Assembly (NCBI RefSeq): GCF_018691265.1
Contig: NW_024881282.1
Location: 25,012,899 to 25,076,898 of the forward strand
Length of the DNA stretch: 64,000 nt
DNA from: Tyto alba
Lineage: Eukaryota > Chordata > Aves > Strigiformes > Tytonidae
Direction: 5' to 3'
The notes beneath the pieces were generated by a model. That model was not told where the DNA came from and did no database searches. It worked only from the letters and a program-made list of their open reading frames with translations. How positions within the stretch are numbered: the stretch's first letter is position 1; every line of letters starts with the position of its first letter. Below, in pieces: positions 51,626 through 62,430 of the stretch. The position numbers and the translations under genes are program-made.

Positions 51626-53636
51626 CTCACTATTGTAGAAAAAAGCTTTGTGAATAGTATCCAGGAGGCTCACTCCAGTATTACACTGACATATATTATT
51701 ACTAATGGGATTGCTCATCTTTACCACAGTAACTAAGCATAAGGCCCCAGACGGTCAGACATCTGGTCCTGTATTAACCAACAGACACATTTTCCCTTCA
51801 GAGGGGCTAGTATCATCATAGGGATTGTTTTGAAGCACAGAAATGTAAATGCCCAATCTTTAGTTTTCCAAATATTTATTTGGAATTTCCCAAATTTTTA
51901 CAAACTCTGAGTATTCTTCCTGAAATGCTGTTAAAAGTGCTAAGCTCTATTTCAACTCTGCAGCTACTAAAATTATTTAAACAGATACTCTGATTACTTC
52001 CCATTGTCTTCCCAACCATTTTAAAGTAAAACATACTATGTCACACAGGAAGTGAGTATCAAAAGACACTGACATGTTGAATCCATTCTGAGCAAGATCT
52101 TCTTACACAGGTAATGTGCAACGTGATATATGTCTACAACAACACATTTGTAAACCAAGTAAAGATTCTACATTTTCCTGTAGTTGTGCTTCTGCACATA
52201 CTAATCTTTCCAATACTAAAGAATGCTCAAAAAACCTCAACAGGGACAAAACACACAAACCAACCCAAGCTCCAGCACAATGAATATAGAAAGTCTGTCA
52301 AAATCCAGTATGAAGGTTCTGTTTCTTAGCCCAGTTAAACTGTAGTTTACAGAGAAGGAGTTGTAAGAATGTGCTTTCTTACTTATCAGTGGTAAACAAT
52401 TCTGAGGCAACAGTTACACAGGGAAATTAGTAAAACATGTTTGATTTCCTTGAACTATGCAAAAACTGTACTTGCCAGGTGACAAACATTGAAGGTTACA
52501 CTAAAGTTTGGATTTTCGAGCTCAATAAAAATGAGGAGTGATTTACAAAAGTGCCAACAGTACATCTTCTGTTCCATGGCAGAAAAGAGTATTTTGGGGG
52601 GCTGGAAGAAAGTGATGAAAATGTATGAAGACTTGAAGAAAGACTTAAAAATACTTCTAAGACACTCCAAATGCATAAAACAATACCTATGAAAATGTGT
52701 TACAATAAAAAAATCCAGCTCCATGCGTAGGGAAGCACACTTTGCCTTTATCTTGACAAATATCTACCTACTGAAACAATAATTCAAGCACTCACTAATA
52801 CTCTGCAATACATCTCTATGAGCCAAATCCCTTATTTTTATAAATTTATCGTTTTACTGTAACAGAACTCAAACCACAGTAATTTCTTACAAATATAATT
52901 CCTAAGGAGTTTCACCAAACTACAACTCTCCTAGCTTTCTCCACTCAGTCCTGCCTTTTTTAGTTCAGTAAGACTCTATATTGAGTCTATTAAGGGGATG
53001 AGGAAAAAGATGGGTTTTCATTATCCTTCAAGATAAAGCCAAATGGGCCTAGTTAACAAATGCCATTCACTAATTGGAAATTTGGCACAAAAGCATCATT
53101 TGGAACAAACGCTGATTGGCTACGTATTTCAAAGGTTGCCTGAAATTCCTGCTGAACAGCAAAAACATGATGCTACTTACATTCAAAAATATACAGCCTG
53201 CACAGTAGGACTTCTAACCAATGAATAAATTCTGCTTAATCCATTCATGAGGAACACAGTTCCCCAGTGTTCAGCCCTAGTAACTAGGTTGGACACTACC
53301 AAAGTGCTCAGAAGAGTTGAGTATCAGTGTATCCTGCCCATAGCAACTGCAGAAGCAGTAGGGTCAGAGTATCTTTGGAAGCTCTTGTGTCTCACCCTTC
53401 AGGAGGAAAAAAAAAATCTCACTCTAAATTATCTAAGAATCATGGTCTGCTTTATTCATTGTTTTTCCCCTAAAAAGGTGTACAAGGAGAACACTCCTTT
53501 CCATATTCTCTCAAGGTCTCCTTTCTTTGTTGGAGCCACAATCACGCAACAATGCATAGAAATGCTCCTGAAGAATATGAAAATCGTAGAGACAGAAGTG
53601 CATTACAGGAACAGTTTTTGCATGTTACATTGAAAT

Positions 53637-53905
53637 ATAGAATCGTAGAAGCATTCAGGTTTGAAGAGACCCTTAAAATTATTCAGTCTAACCGTTAACC
53701 TAATACTACCAAGTTCACAACCAAACCATGTCCCTAGGCACCACATCTACACACCTTTTAAATACCCCCAGGGATGGTGACTCAACCAGTTCCCTGGGCA
53801 GCCTGTCCCAATGCTTGACAACCCTTTCAGTGAAGAAATTTTTCCTAATATCCCAATCTAAACCTCCCCCGGTGCAACTCGAGGCCGTTTCCTCTTGTTC
53901 TATCC
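53637..53905 (-). mobile_element. CR1 LINE 3' fragment, antisense
   Basis: In the reverse complement this is the CR1 3' end. On the plus strand one reads ATAGAATCGTAGAAGCATTC, then the blocks CAAACCATGTCCCTAGGCAC, CAGGGATGGTGACTCAACCA and CTGTCCCAATGCTTGACAAC, all diagnostic of an avian CR1 subfamily. It lies in the gene B intron between 54356 and 51625 in sense with the gene. The 82-codon minus frame at 53963-53715 is the degenerate C-terminal CR1 reading frame, not a host gene. Confidence 0.93.
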
Positions 53906-54355
53906 TTGTCAAATAAATCTTTCCAGGTGGAACAACCCTGTCTATGAAAATTGTGTCATACATTAGGCAGAGAATGACATCCGGGTCTTGACAGTGAATT
54001 CCTTTGCCTTTGCAGCTATTATGCTTCAGATAGTTATTGTATATGAAGACCTAGCCTAACCTTTTAATATTTACTAAGACATATTTAGCAATCAGCCAAA
54101 CATAAAATTTAGTTGTAGGTTGCTACTTCGTACCGCAACCAGTTTGTTTTAGAACAGCAAGCTGGATGTTTTTATTACATGTACACAATCATATCCAGAT
54201 TCTGTGTTCACTTACATAGCTGAAATTTCATTACTACCAATAACAAATTACAGTGGTAAAACACGGCACAGGATTATGGTCCATCACCTTAACAATTACT
54301 TGTTCTTTTATTAGATTGAGAAGTCAATACATTCCAGACATTCAACTATTTGTAC

Positions 54356-54431
54356 CTTTTGGACCAAAGGCTTCTGAACCCTGTTTTTCAGCTTTGAAGT
54401 GTTCTTCACTAATCTTATTCAGCAAAAACAT
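54356..54431 (-). CDS. gene B exon (76 nt, phase 0 to 1)
   Basis: Minus-strand exon with an excellent acceptor (GCCTTTTATTGCAG) and an acceptable donor (CCAAAAG|GTACAAATA). Only one frame is open: MFLLNKISEEHFKAEKQGSE then AFGPK and a split codon. The charged KISEEHFKAEKQ part is likely helical. It starts with ATG immediately after the acceptor, so this Met could be the translation start. The frame, however, is also open in phase with the small exon at 57257-57224, so an upstream start is equally possible. It leaves in phase 1, matching 51625-51555. Confidence 0.75.
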
Positions 54432-55034
54432 CTGCAATAAAAGGCATATTTGTTTCAATGTTTTGCCCATGAAGATTATTGCAACAGGCATAATAGCTGC
54501 CAGCACATCTAAATTTAAACTGAAAGAATGTGGCAGAAATTAACAAGTCCATATAGAACACTCAGAGGTCAGGGTTAACCATGCTGCCAGACCTCATCCT
54601 ATACTCGAAGCAGAAAGGCTTCCAAGTGAAGGGTTATGAGAAAATTACACAACTGCAAATTTATCTGGTAACTTGTGGCTTTCATTTCAGAAACCTTCAA
54701 TAGGTCAAATTGTTCTGATAATTAATGTATTGTACAACTTTGAATGATAAATTACTAACCTCCAAATAAAAAAATACCAATGCTATTTAACACTCCTCCC
54801 TCATATTAAATCTGTTTAGATAAAATTCTCTCTGATGTATCGCCTAGATCCACAAAGAATGATTTTGTGGAAGTATTTCAGAGATCAAATATAATATTTT
54901 GCTCTTGCTGCACGGATAGGGCTCCTCCATTCTCAAAAGAAGCTCTGTGTAAAAGAAGGTCTCTCAGCCACTGGTGGCTTTGCCTACAGGGGCTGGGGGG
55001 AGGAAGCCAGATTGGTTCCTCACACAAAATCCTT

Positions 55035-55057
55035 AAAAAAAAAAAAAAAAAAAAAAA
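55035..55057. repeat. poly(A) tract
   Basis: Run of 23 A. No retroposon body is recognised upstream. Confidence 0.95.
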
Positions 55058-55993
55058 GTATTTAGAATACAAAGGACTCTTTTATTCTCAAAATAATTTA
55101 TGTGTGCCTTCTATATTGAAGATAAAATATTCCAAAGGGAATCTTCCCTCATATCCCACTATAGTGTTGTTTAAATATTTAGAGCTTTTAGATGGACAAC
55201 TAACTTGTGACACCTTCATCCTAGAAAGCTGGTAAACTCTGCAGCGAGCAACCTTTCCACTTCTAAGAACTGTATTGCTATCCATCTGAAATGAACAAGG
55301 GAAGCTTCTTCAGTCTCTCAAGTCAGCAGACAAAACAATGCACATAGCTAGGGTGCTGGGAAAATGAAAGTTCTTCAGGGATATCTCATAAAATTCAGAG
55401 AACTCTGGATCCTTCTGATCCCCAAAACATGGAAATATTCACCTAAGATGGGCTATTAGGACCTCAGCAGTCTTCCCAAACAATGGGTACATGAAACACT
55501 AATATGAATATACTGTTAATTTAATTGGCGTTAAAGGAAATACCTTTACGAGGATGAACCCTCTTCCCCCAAGCCTATGATATTTACACTTCTTAAATAG
55601 GTCTGTGTAAGGAGCTTCTTTTTTCCTTCCTGTCCAGTCACTTTTTCATTTGTGCTTTCCTGCCTGAGGGCGTGCTACTCCAAGCTACTGATTTCTTCAA
55701 ACACGTTTTTGGAAGTGACATATGAATCTGACAAAACCTTCTAAATGTTTGATGCTCCAGAGCAAATTAAACTGATTTTTAAAGACACTTAAGGTTGCTC
55801 CTGGCTCTTCTCCATTTTCCCTTACACTGCCACCGAGTAACTGACTTCACCTTCTTTCAGTAAGCTCAACCATGCATTTCTATAACCTATGTGTTTCCAT
55901 TTAGCTATGTCTTTAAGGATGAATACAGTACAATATAGAAAAATATTGTGGAAATGCTAACTTCATGACAGAACAATAAGGATACACACTTGA

Positions 55994-56007
55994 GGGGGGG
56001 GGGGGGG
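55994..56007. repeat. G14 homopolymer
   Basis: Fourteen consecutive G in an AT-rich context. Either a slippage tract or an assembly-error-prone site. Confidence 0.9.
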
Positions 56008-57223
56008 TTATGATTAAAAGGGAGAAAAGGGAACCCAAAGAGGTGGTACCATGAGAAAATAATGCAACACAACCTTTACTTCATTTGATGTATTTGACTA
56101 CTTGATTTCCTAAAGGCAAACTCATACCAGCTCAGAAATAAACTCTATGTTTTATAACAGCTTCTAATCTCTCAGACAGTGAATTGGTAAATTTGACGTT
56201 TAATTTGCAATCAAAACATTGATCTTGCATAGTGATAACATCCATCATATAAAAGAAAATCAAATCCTGATGTCCTGTGTCTCAAGGCTTCCTGCACCAG
56301 TTCTTAATGACTACTGCTCTAAGCTAAGGAGGACAGGAACCCTGATACCAACAGAGTTTCCCAAATATTAGTTTATGGAAATATTGTCCAGATGAAGAAA
56401 CCTGAGCTAATTTCTGGGACTGAAGACTATAAGGTGTATAAGCACGGTGCTTCACCCAAGACAGGAGAGACAGACTGGAAGGGGAAAAGAAAGGAATTTA
56501 GCTGAGGAAAAAGTGTGGGGCAAAATACTCTGGAAAACAATTGCACACTACTGCAGAAGTTTTAAAGTGCAGTAGCCCCTTGTCCCAGCCAGCCTAGTAT
56601 GAAAACTCTGTTGCAGGTTTGTTTTGTTTATAGTAAAACCAACTAGTTTCATATTGGACTTCTCAGTTAGAAAATGACAACTTAAAATGGCCTGAAGTTC
56701 ATTTTAACAACAAATTGTAATTCAGGTTTGCTCCAGTGATTAAAAAACCCTTTTTTTTTATTTTCCCAGTTCACAATGCCTACAGCAATTCTCCACTTTC
56801 TAACAAATTATGATGTCAAACACCGAATTTCACAAACAGGCTGTCTGACAAGCCTGTACTGCTGACACACACTAAGAACTGGCACCCGAATAGCCAGACA
56901 AGCTGTCTTAATTGACATCTGCTCCTATTTTAGCACATGAATTATCCTCTTGGGTTATCCCATCTTCAGCTGCTTCAGAGCGGATGCCAGCTCATCATTT
57001 ATCTATCTTACCATTTCCTCCACCTTGTGAGGTGGAGGAAGTTGAACCATGCTTCTTGTACCCCAAACACCTGCTCTAAGCAGTAGACAAATTCCTGATG
57101 CCGTCCGTTCGCATTCGGTTTGGCACCATCTGTAACAGTGGTTTTATCTGCACGTCGCAATTAGTGACCATGAATATCCATCTTCGCCAAAAATTACTAA
57201 CTTCAAAATATATTAACTCTTAC

Positions 57224-57257
57224 CGTGACTGCCTTGGAAAACCTAACTGACCCGGGC
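57224..57257 (-). CDS. candidate gene B exon (34 nt)
   Basis: The minus-strand segment lies between a good acceptor (CCCCTTCTGTAAACAG) and a good donor (GTCACG|GTAAGAG). In the frame that joins the exon at 54431-54356 in phase 0 it reads PGSVRFSKAVT. It needs two bases from the previous exon, supplied by the CT left at 57391 (CT|G, Leu). A second frame is open too, so the frame alone is not proof. The CpG content and both splice signals favour it. Confidence 0.45.
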
Positions 57258-57390
57258 CTGTTTACAGAAGGGGATCTTCCCGCAGTGTCTGTTGACTAAG
57301 CAATCGTGTGTTTCAGACTGCATTTCACAAAAGCCGAGGGGTCTCACGCCACTAAATCCACATAGTTATATACTGGAATAGAGAACTTAC

Positions 57391-57401
57391 AGATCCTTCA
57401 T
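57391..57401 (-). CDS. candidate first coding exon of gene B (start codon)
   Basis: ATG at 57401-57399 reads M K D and a split codon, then a strong donor (GGATCT|GTAAGTTC). It has purine at -3 (GGGGATGA) and an in-frame TAA sixteen codons upstream with no ATG between, as expected for a true start. The 5' untranslated part would lie to the right of 57401; its limit is unknown. The intron to 57257 is only 133 nt, short but normal for birds. The alternative start is the ATG at 54431. Confidence 0.33.
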
Positions 57402-58143
57402 CCCCGTGTGTTTAGTTGCACCTGTAGACCACCTTTTGAGATTGGATAGGGCTTAATCTGTTCTCTTAAAAAAGGGTTATCTCTTGAGAAAATGTGAGTT
57501 AGAGCTATCCAGGATGAAGAAGAGTCAGGCTCAGCTTCATCTTTGGCCTAATGCATTTTATAACAGCTCTCCCATCATTTTAAAAACCATCAGGGAGAAG
57601 AAGAATGGTATCACTTTAATACAGGGTACAAGTGTCTGTGCAAGAAGTTCCTCCTCTCCTTGCCAAAAAGGAAACAAGCATGAAAATCTGCTTTACCAGT
57701 TGTAGCACCTACCTTGAGGGGAGCAGATCAGAAGAGTTTTGTGAGTTTTAGCCAGCAACTATGCTCTATAAAATATATAGGCACTTTGATAAGCCTAGTG
57801 TATTGGTCTAGTCCTACAAAACAAGATTTCATCCCCAGGCTACACACTGGAGTTGCTTCCATCACACATAGTTTCTCTTATTTGTCCAACAAATCTTGAA
57901 TTATTTTTGCACAGACAAAGCTACAAGAGAACCTATGCCCATAGAAACCATTTACAAGCAGAAATTCTCCTGGAAGGTAAAAAACACAGGCTAATATCTT
58001 TCAAACAGTTGAGAAACCTAAATCCTTCTCTTTTGGGGAAGACAAACCATTATATTATGTAAATACAGCACCTCCTTCTTTTACAAAGAGAGCAGCAGCC
58101 CCCACTGCATTTTGTGGAAACCTTCATCCTCAGGATATACGCG

Positions 58144-58814
58144 TGTCCTGGGTTTGAGTGAGTGGGGGTGTTTTTTGGTAGCAGGGGAGGGGGCTGCTGT
58201 AATTCAGCGCTGGAAGGATTGCAGCATGCGGGGGAGTCCCACGCCGGAGCAGCTCGGGAAGGGCTGCAGCCGTGGGAGGGAATCCAGTCGGAGGAAGTTG
58301 GTGACCCATGACGGAGCAGTGTGGGGAATGCTGCGGCCCGTGGGAGGGACTCATGTCAGAGAAAGTTTGTGGAGGACTGTCTGCTGTGAGAGGGGGACCA
58401 CGATGGAGCAGGGGGAGCACGTTCCAGCAGCTCCCCCCACCGCAGATGGCAGAAGCAGCAACACTGACTGCACCCCCCACTCCCTGCCCCTGCACCACTG
58501 GGGGAGGAGGTAGAGATATCGGGAGCAGAGCTGAGCCCGGGAAGAAGGGAGGGGTGGGGGGAAGGTGTTCTCAAGATGTGGCAATGCTTCTCACTGTCCT
58601 GCTCTGGTAAGTGTTGTTAGTGTCTGTAATAAATGTTCTCTTTTTTCTTCCCCTAACAAGTCTGCCTTTTGCCCGTGCCCATGATGGGTGACCTGCCCCT
58701 CCTGGTCCTATCTCGAATCCCAAGCCTGGCTCATCTGTCCCTTCTCATCACTGGAAGAGAAGGGAGGAGTGAGCAGCTGCATAGTGTTTGTCTGCCAACC
58801 AGGCTCAAACCACA
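58144..58814 (+). mobile_element. solo LTR of an avian endogenous retrovirus
   Basis: It begins TGTCCTGGGTTTGAG and ends CTCAAACCACA, with the TG...CA ends expected of an LTR. Inside it has GC-rich degenerate units of the CACGCCGGAGCAGCTC / CCGTGGGAGGGA type, a splice donor GTAAGT at 58607, a poly(A) signal AATAAA at 58628-58633 and a TCTTTTTTCTTCCCC tract. This matches a common avian LTR class, probably ERVL-like from memory of its layout. There is no adjacent internal retroviral sequence, so it is a solo LTR. An exact target-site duplication is not visible, and the borders may be off by a few bases. Open frames across it (plus 58112-58513, minus 58498-58130) are repeat artefacts. Confidence 0.8.
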
Positions 58815-59790
58815 TGTAGGCTCTATACCTAAAGTGACTCAGAGTGACCAGTCCCACCTATGTGCTGGCTCCCAATCAAGATGAGCCTCACGATAAGCAC
58901 CAAGCTCTTGGTCTTAGAATGAATTGCATGGTTCTGACACATGCAGGAGATCTTAAATTGAGAAAACAGGCCAGAAAACAACAAACCCCTCCTACTTTAT
59001 CAATGCCTGGCTAGCCTAATGGCCAGTCTCAGTCGTCAGCAGCTGATGCCTAAAGAAAGGGTGTAATACTGGGCAACAATAACCTGGCATTTCACACAGG
59101 ATGCTTTCCCAGTTTTCAGTACCATAAGCTGCAAGTTCTATCACAACAGTGGCCATTCAGCAGCAAACCAAACAAGACTTTTATGTCAAGCAACTAAATT
59201 CTGCCTGTGTCCTAGATTACTCCGGATTTGATCCAAACATTAAAAATTCAGTTCTGGATGAATTCTTAGATCATATACAACAGCAGCATGACAAGAGCAG
59301 CTCTTCAGTTATGACATTTTTCTCTTAGACATGCACACTACAAAATGCTGCAAGGTCCACTGCTCATTCGGAAACCTTCATCTTCTATTAAAGAAATGCA
59401 CAGCCTGATGAAGGTCCCACTTAATAATGCACTATTCTGATTTCTTCTGTGACAGTGTTTGAGGTCGTTGGTAAATAAATGGTCTAGTCTAAATATTAGG
59501 CCATCATAGCAAATAAATACTCTAGTCTGATCTAGGTCTTCCAAGACAAATGCAAACTAGGTCATGTTGCATCTTAATACAATGACTAGGGAGGGGAAAA
59601 ACATTCATCTCCAAAGAGCAAATGACTGCTACCTTAGTAGCTTTTAAATGCTAACAAGATTTCGAGCTCTAATGCTGTGCTTGCATGTTACGTACAGCCC
59701 TCCTTATACTAATAAAATAAGACAATATGCTCCCTTGCTTCTTCCTCTCCAGATCCTTGTTCTTTTTGTATGTGGAAATGAGAACATATT
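58815..59790. other. intergenic AT-rich stretch
   Basis: No gene or recognisable repeat between the solo LTR and the CR1 copy. Short open frames only. Confidence 0.5.
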
Positions 59791-60209
59791 TCATAGAATC
59801 ACAGAATGCTTTGGGTTGGAAGGGACCTTAAAGATTATCTAGCTCCAACTCTCCTGCCAGGGGCAGGGACATCTACAAGATGAGGTTGCTCAAAGACCCG
59901 TCCAACCTGACCTTGGACACTTCCAGGGAAGGGGCATGAACAAGTTCTCTCCGGGCAACCTGTTCCAGTGCATCAGCACCCTCACAGTAAAGAATGTCTT
60001 CCTCGTATCTAACCTAAATCTACCTTCTTCAGTTTACAACTGTTACCCCTCATTCTATCACTATACTCCCTGAGTAAGAGTCCCTCCCCACCTTTCCTGT
60101 AGCTCCCTTTAAGTACTGGAAGGTGGCTATAAGGTCTCCCCAGAGCCTTCTCTTCTCCAGGCTGAACAACCCCAACTCTCTCAGCCTGGCCTCATAGGGG
60201 AGCTGCTCC
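59791..60209 (-). mobile_element. CR1 LINE 3' fragment, antisense, well preserved 3' end
   Basis: The plus strand starts TCATAGAATCACAGAATG, the CR1 terminal repeat region in reverse complement, then GGGTTGGAAGGGACCTTAAA. It continues through the standard blocks GACACTTCCAGGGAAGGGG, CTGTTACCCCTCATTCTATC and CTTCTCTTCTCCAGGCTGAA to AGGGGAGCTGCTCC. It is 5'-truncated and has no intact frame. It is the copy closest to CR1 consensus in the window. Confidence 0.96.
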
Positions 60210-60239
60210 TATATTGAAAGTGATTCTGATTTAGAAGGA

Positions 60240-61090
60240 TGTAGTGAAGACAAATACCCACATGGTGTCCACAGAGGCCTCCTCTGCTGCCATAACCTTG
60301 CTGGACACAAAGTGTATATAGCAAACTTCACCCCTGCTGCCTGTAACAAAGGAGAATGAGCGTGACTGGTGAAAACTAGTTTGCCTGGAGATTAGTAACT
60401 CAAAAGTAATATTGGAAGTAAGTGAATTTGCCCGGAGACCAGCAGTGAAAACAAGAAGAAAAGAGGAACGGCAGGTAAAACGGATAGCGTGATAGGCTGG
60501 TGTAACTCAAAATTGATTGCATCACCCTTGCAACACTCAGGAGATCCCAGACATAAACCCCATAAAGTGTAAGGCAAACTTCAGGGAAAAGCCTTCAAAA
60601 TCCCTAAAAAAAAAGCCTCTGATAGGCTTATCTGCAGCGTAAAGCAAGGGAGGCTCGAGAGTACTACTGCCTTACTCTTGCTGCTGGACCCAGAACAAAG
60701 TCAGCTACGTGGTGTGCCCCGACCCAGAAAAACACCTGAGCAACAGGAGCCAACACGGATGCCCTCCTCCACTCACCCGCCAGGCTCTAGCTGAGAACGG
60801 GTCATCAGCGCGCGCTGTGCTCCACTTATTTCAACAGCTCAAATAGGATTTTTGTTTACTGTTAATCAGTAAAGCGATAACATTATTTAATATAGCAGTT
60901 GAATTAAGCAAGGATTTGTCAGCTTCCGTGGCACAGCACCCCCCCCAACAATCGGTGGTCAGCTGTCAGAGCGCACCCGGGTGAAGGCTGGTGCTCGGTG
61001 TGCGGGCAAAGGGCACTAAAAGCACCCAGAGCTACGAATCAATCCCTGCCTGCCAGCGCCACGGCTGCCCCGGCAATCAGACACACAAGT
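60240..61090. other. CpG-rich segment of uncertain nature, possibly LTR-derived
   Basis: From about 60650 to 61080 there are roughly twenty CpGs in moderately GC-rich DNA (CAGCGCGCGCTG, GAGCGCACCCGGG, CTCGGTGTGCGGGC), unlike the flanks. The plus strand has a layout reminiscent of a retroviral LTR and leader: CCCCATAAAGTG at 60560, a GC-rich core, then a polar leader-like stretch. I cannot assign it to a family, and no matching second LTR or internal gene is visible. On the minus strand 60737-60678 (GTG to AGA, 20 codons) has splice-like borders, but I do not call an exon. Confidence 0.3.
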
Positions 61091-61252
61091 TGAGTATTTT
61101 TTTTTTCTAAAAATATCAGCTTCCTTGAAGAACTCCAGAGCAGATTCTAAATATTAAGATGGTAACGACAGAGGTCTTTATTTGGTAATTTTCTAAATGT
61201 AAATAAAGAACCTATCTTGGGACACTAAAAGCCAGGATACTTTAACAATAAT

Positions 61253-61271
61253 AAAAAAAAAAAAAAAAAAA
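61253..61271. repeat. poly(A) tract
   Basis: A19 run followed by ACAAAACACAAA. Lies 50 bp left of a T18 run. Confidence 0.95.
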
Positions 61272-61323
61272 CAAAACACAAATACAATAAAACCCTCTGT
61301 CTAGGTAACTACAACCTTAATGC

Positions 61324-61341
61324 TTTTTTTTTTTTTTTTTT
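61324..61341. repeat. poly(T) tract
   Basis: T18 run. With the A-run at 61253-61271 it forms a potential A/T hairpin with a loop of about 50 bp. Confidence 0.95.
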
Positions 61342-61610
61342 CTCAAAATACCAACATTCTTATGTACCTAATTTTCAGCTATTGTAACTTTAAAAAAACA
61401 TATAGACAGTGAAAGAATTTCCAAGAAAACTGGTAACAGATTGTCTCCACGTATTACGGAACTTCAGCGACTCACTATTTTCTGAGCAAGTCATACAGTG
61501 CTTTGTTGGTGCTTACACTACATACAAAAATGTAGCTCACAAAAACACTACTGATAAATATGAAGATCTTAAAATGACTGCAATAGTGTCATTATAATTA
61601 TGACAAACTA

Positions 61611-61653
61611 CAAAAAAAACAAACAAACAAACAAACAAAAAAAAAAAAAAAAA
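61611..61653. repeat. (CAAA)n plus poly(A)
   Basis: Four to five CAAA units ending in an A17 run. Simple repeat or retroposon tail. Confidence 0.95.
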
Positions 61654-62430
61654 GAGGATGAAAAGGATACTCTTTCCAAGATTCACAAGCATTCATGGAG
61701 TTCTGTCAAATCTGATATTGTTCCCTGCTCAAAAGTTCTTGCAATCTACTACTGAGAAGAAATATTAACATTAGCAATCCACTTCTAAACAGAAATCAGA
61801 AGTTAATGGAGACAAAGAATGAAAGGCATTTTCTATTAAAGAATACTCAAGGACATAGAAGAGAAAGCTTGGCAGAAAATAAGGTGGTTTTGGTGGCTAT
61901 GAATATGTAGTGATGGGGAAAAGGATAGAACATGAATTACGAAAGAACAAGAGAACAGCAGATAATTGAACTAATGTAAACCTTACAAATTATATCCTGA
62001 ACTCTTTTTCATCAAGCTAACAATAGAGTGCATTAAACCTAGGCCCAGAAAAGTAATTAGGCACAATTCCCAGATCTTCACTGGAAGTCTGACACCTAAG
62101 TAGACAGGTTAACCACCAGGCTTCAGTATTATTCAAAAATACATTATATGCAACCTATGGATTTGCTGCGAGTTAAGTATTTATTGATGAATTTAAACGT
62201 ATTTTTTAAAATCTATTACTCTAGCAACCACTCCCCAAACTCTTGAAACTCTTAGAGCAACAAAAGCTGTATAGTCATATTGCTAACATCATTTCAAAAA
62301 CTTGTATAAAAATCACATTTTCCTTAAATAAATGCAACTACACTCATTAAAACATCCCTGTATTATTGCACCTTCGCTTCATGTCAAGTTATGCTTATCT
62401 GTTAAAATAAGAAAAAATGTTTAATAAGAG
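61654..62430 (-). other. probable 3' UTR and downstream flank of gene A
   Basis: AT-rich sequence following the gene A stop codon on the minus strand. Poly(A) signal candidates are ATTAAA at 62425-62420, very close to the stop, and AATAAA at 62185-62180, about 246 nt beyond it, the more usual distance. No further open frame. Confidence 0.45.

Larger units (their letters stand above)
54432..57223. other. intron of gene B, or 5' flank if translation starts at 54431
   Basis: Holds a poly(A) tract (55035-55057) and a G14 run (55994-56007). A minus frame at 55072-54878 follows a fair acceptor but ends at a stop without a donor; it is not called. The remainder is AT-rich. Confidence 0.45.
57090..57425 (-). 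promoter_or_regulatory. CpG-enriched patch, possible gene B promoter/5' end
   Basis: About fourteen CpGs in 330 bp (for example GCCGTCCGTTCGCATTCGG, CACGTCGC, CCCGGGCC), clearly above the nearly CpG-free flanks, though G+C is only moderate. The two most 5' candidate exons of gene B lie inside it. A CCAAT motif is present on the minus strand at about 57438-57434 (TATCCAATCTC). No TATA box is evident. It may be a weak CpG promoter in which transcription starts a little right of 57401. Confidence 0.35.

Noticed and set aside
53715..53963. 82-codon minus-strand open frame
   Set aside because: It is the degenerate CR1 C-terminal reading frame inside the antisense CR1 copy, not a host gene.
54878..55072. 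Minus-strand frame after a fair acceptor
   Set aside because: Ends in a stop without donor or poly(A) signal and overlaps a poly(A)-derived Phe run.
58112..58513. 133- and 122-codon frames on opposite strands
   Set aside because: They lie across the GC-rich repeat units of the solo LTR and have no retroviral or host protein features.
60678..60737. 20-codon minus-strand segment with good acceptor and donor
   Set aside because: Lies in the uncertain LTR-like CpG-rich segment and its phase does not fit the candidate gene B exons to its left.
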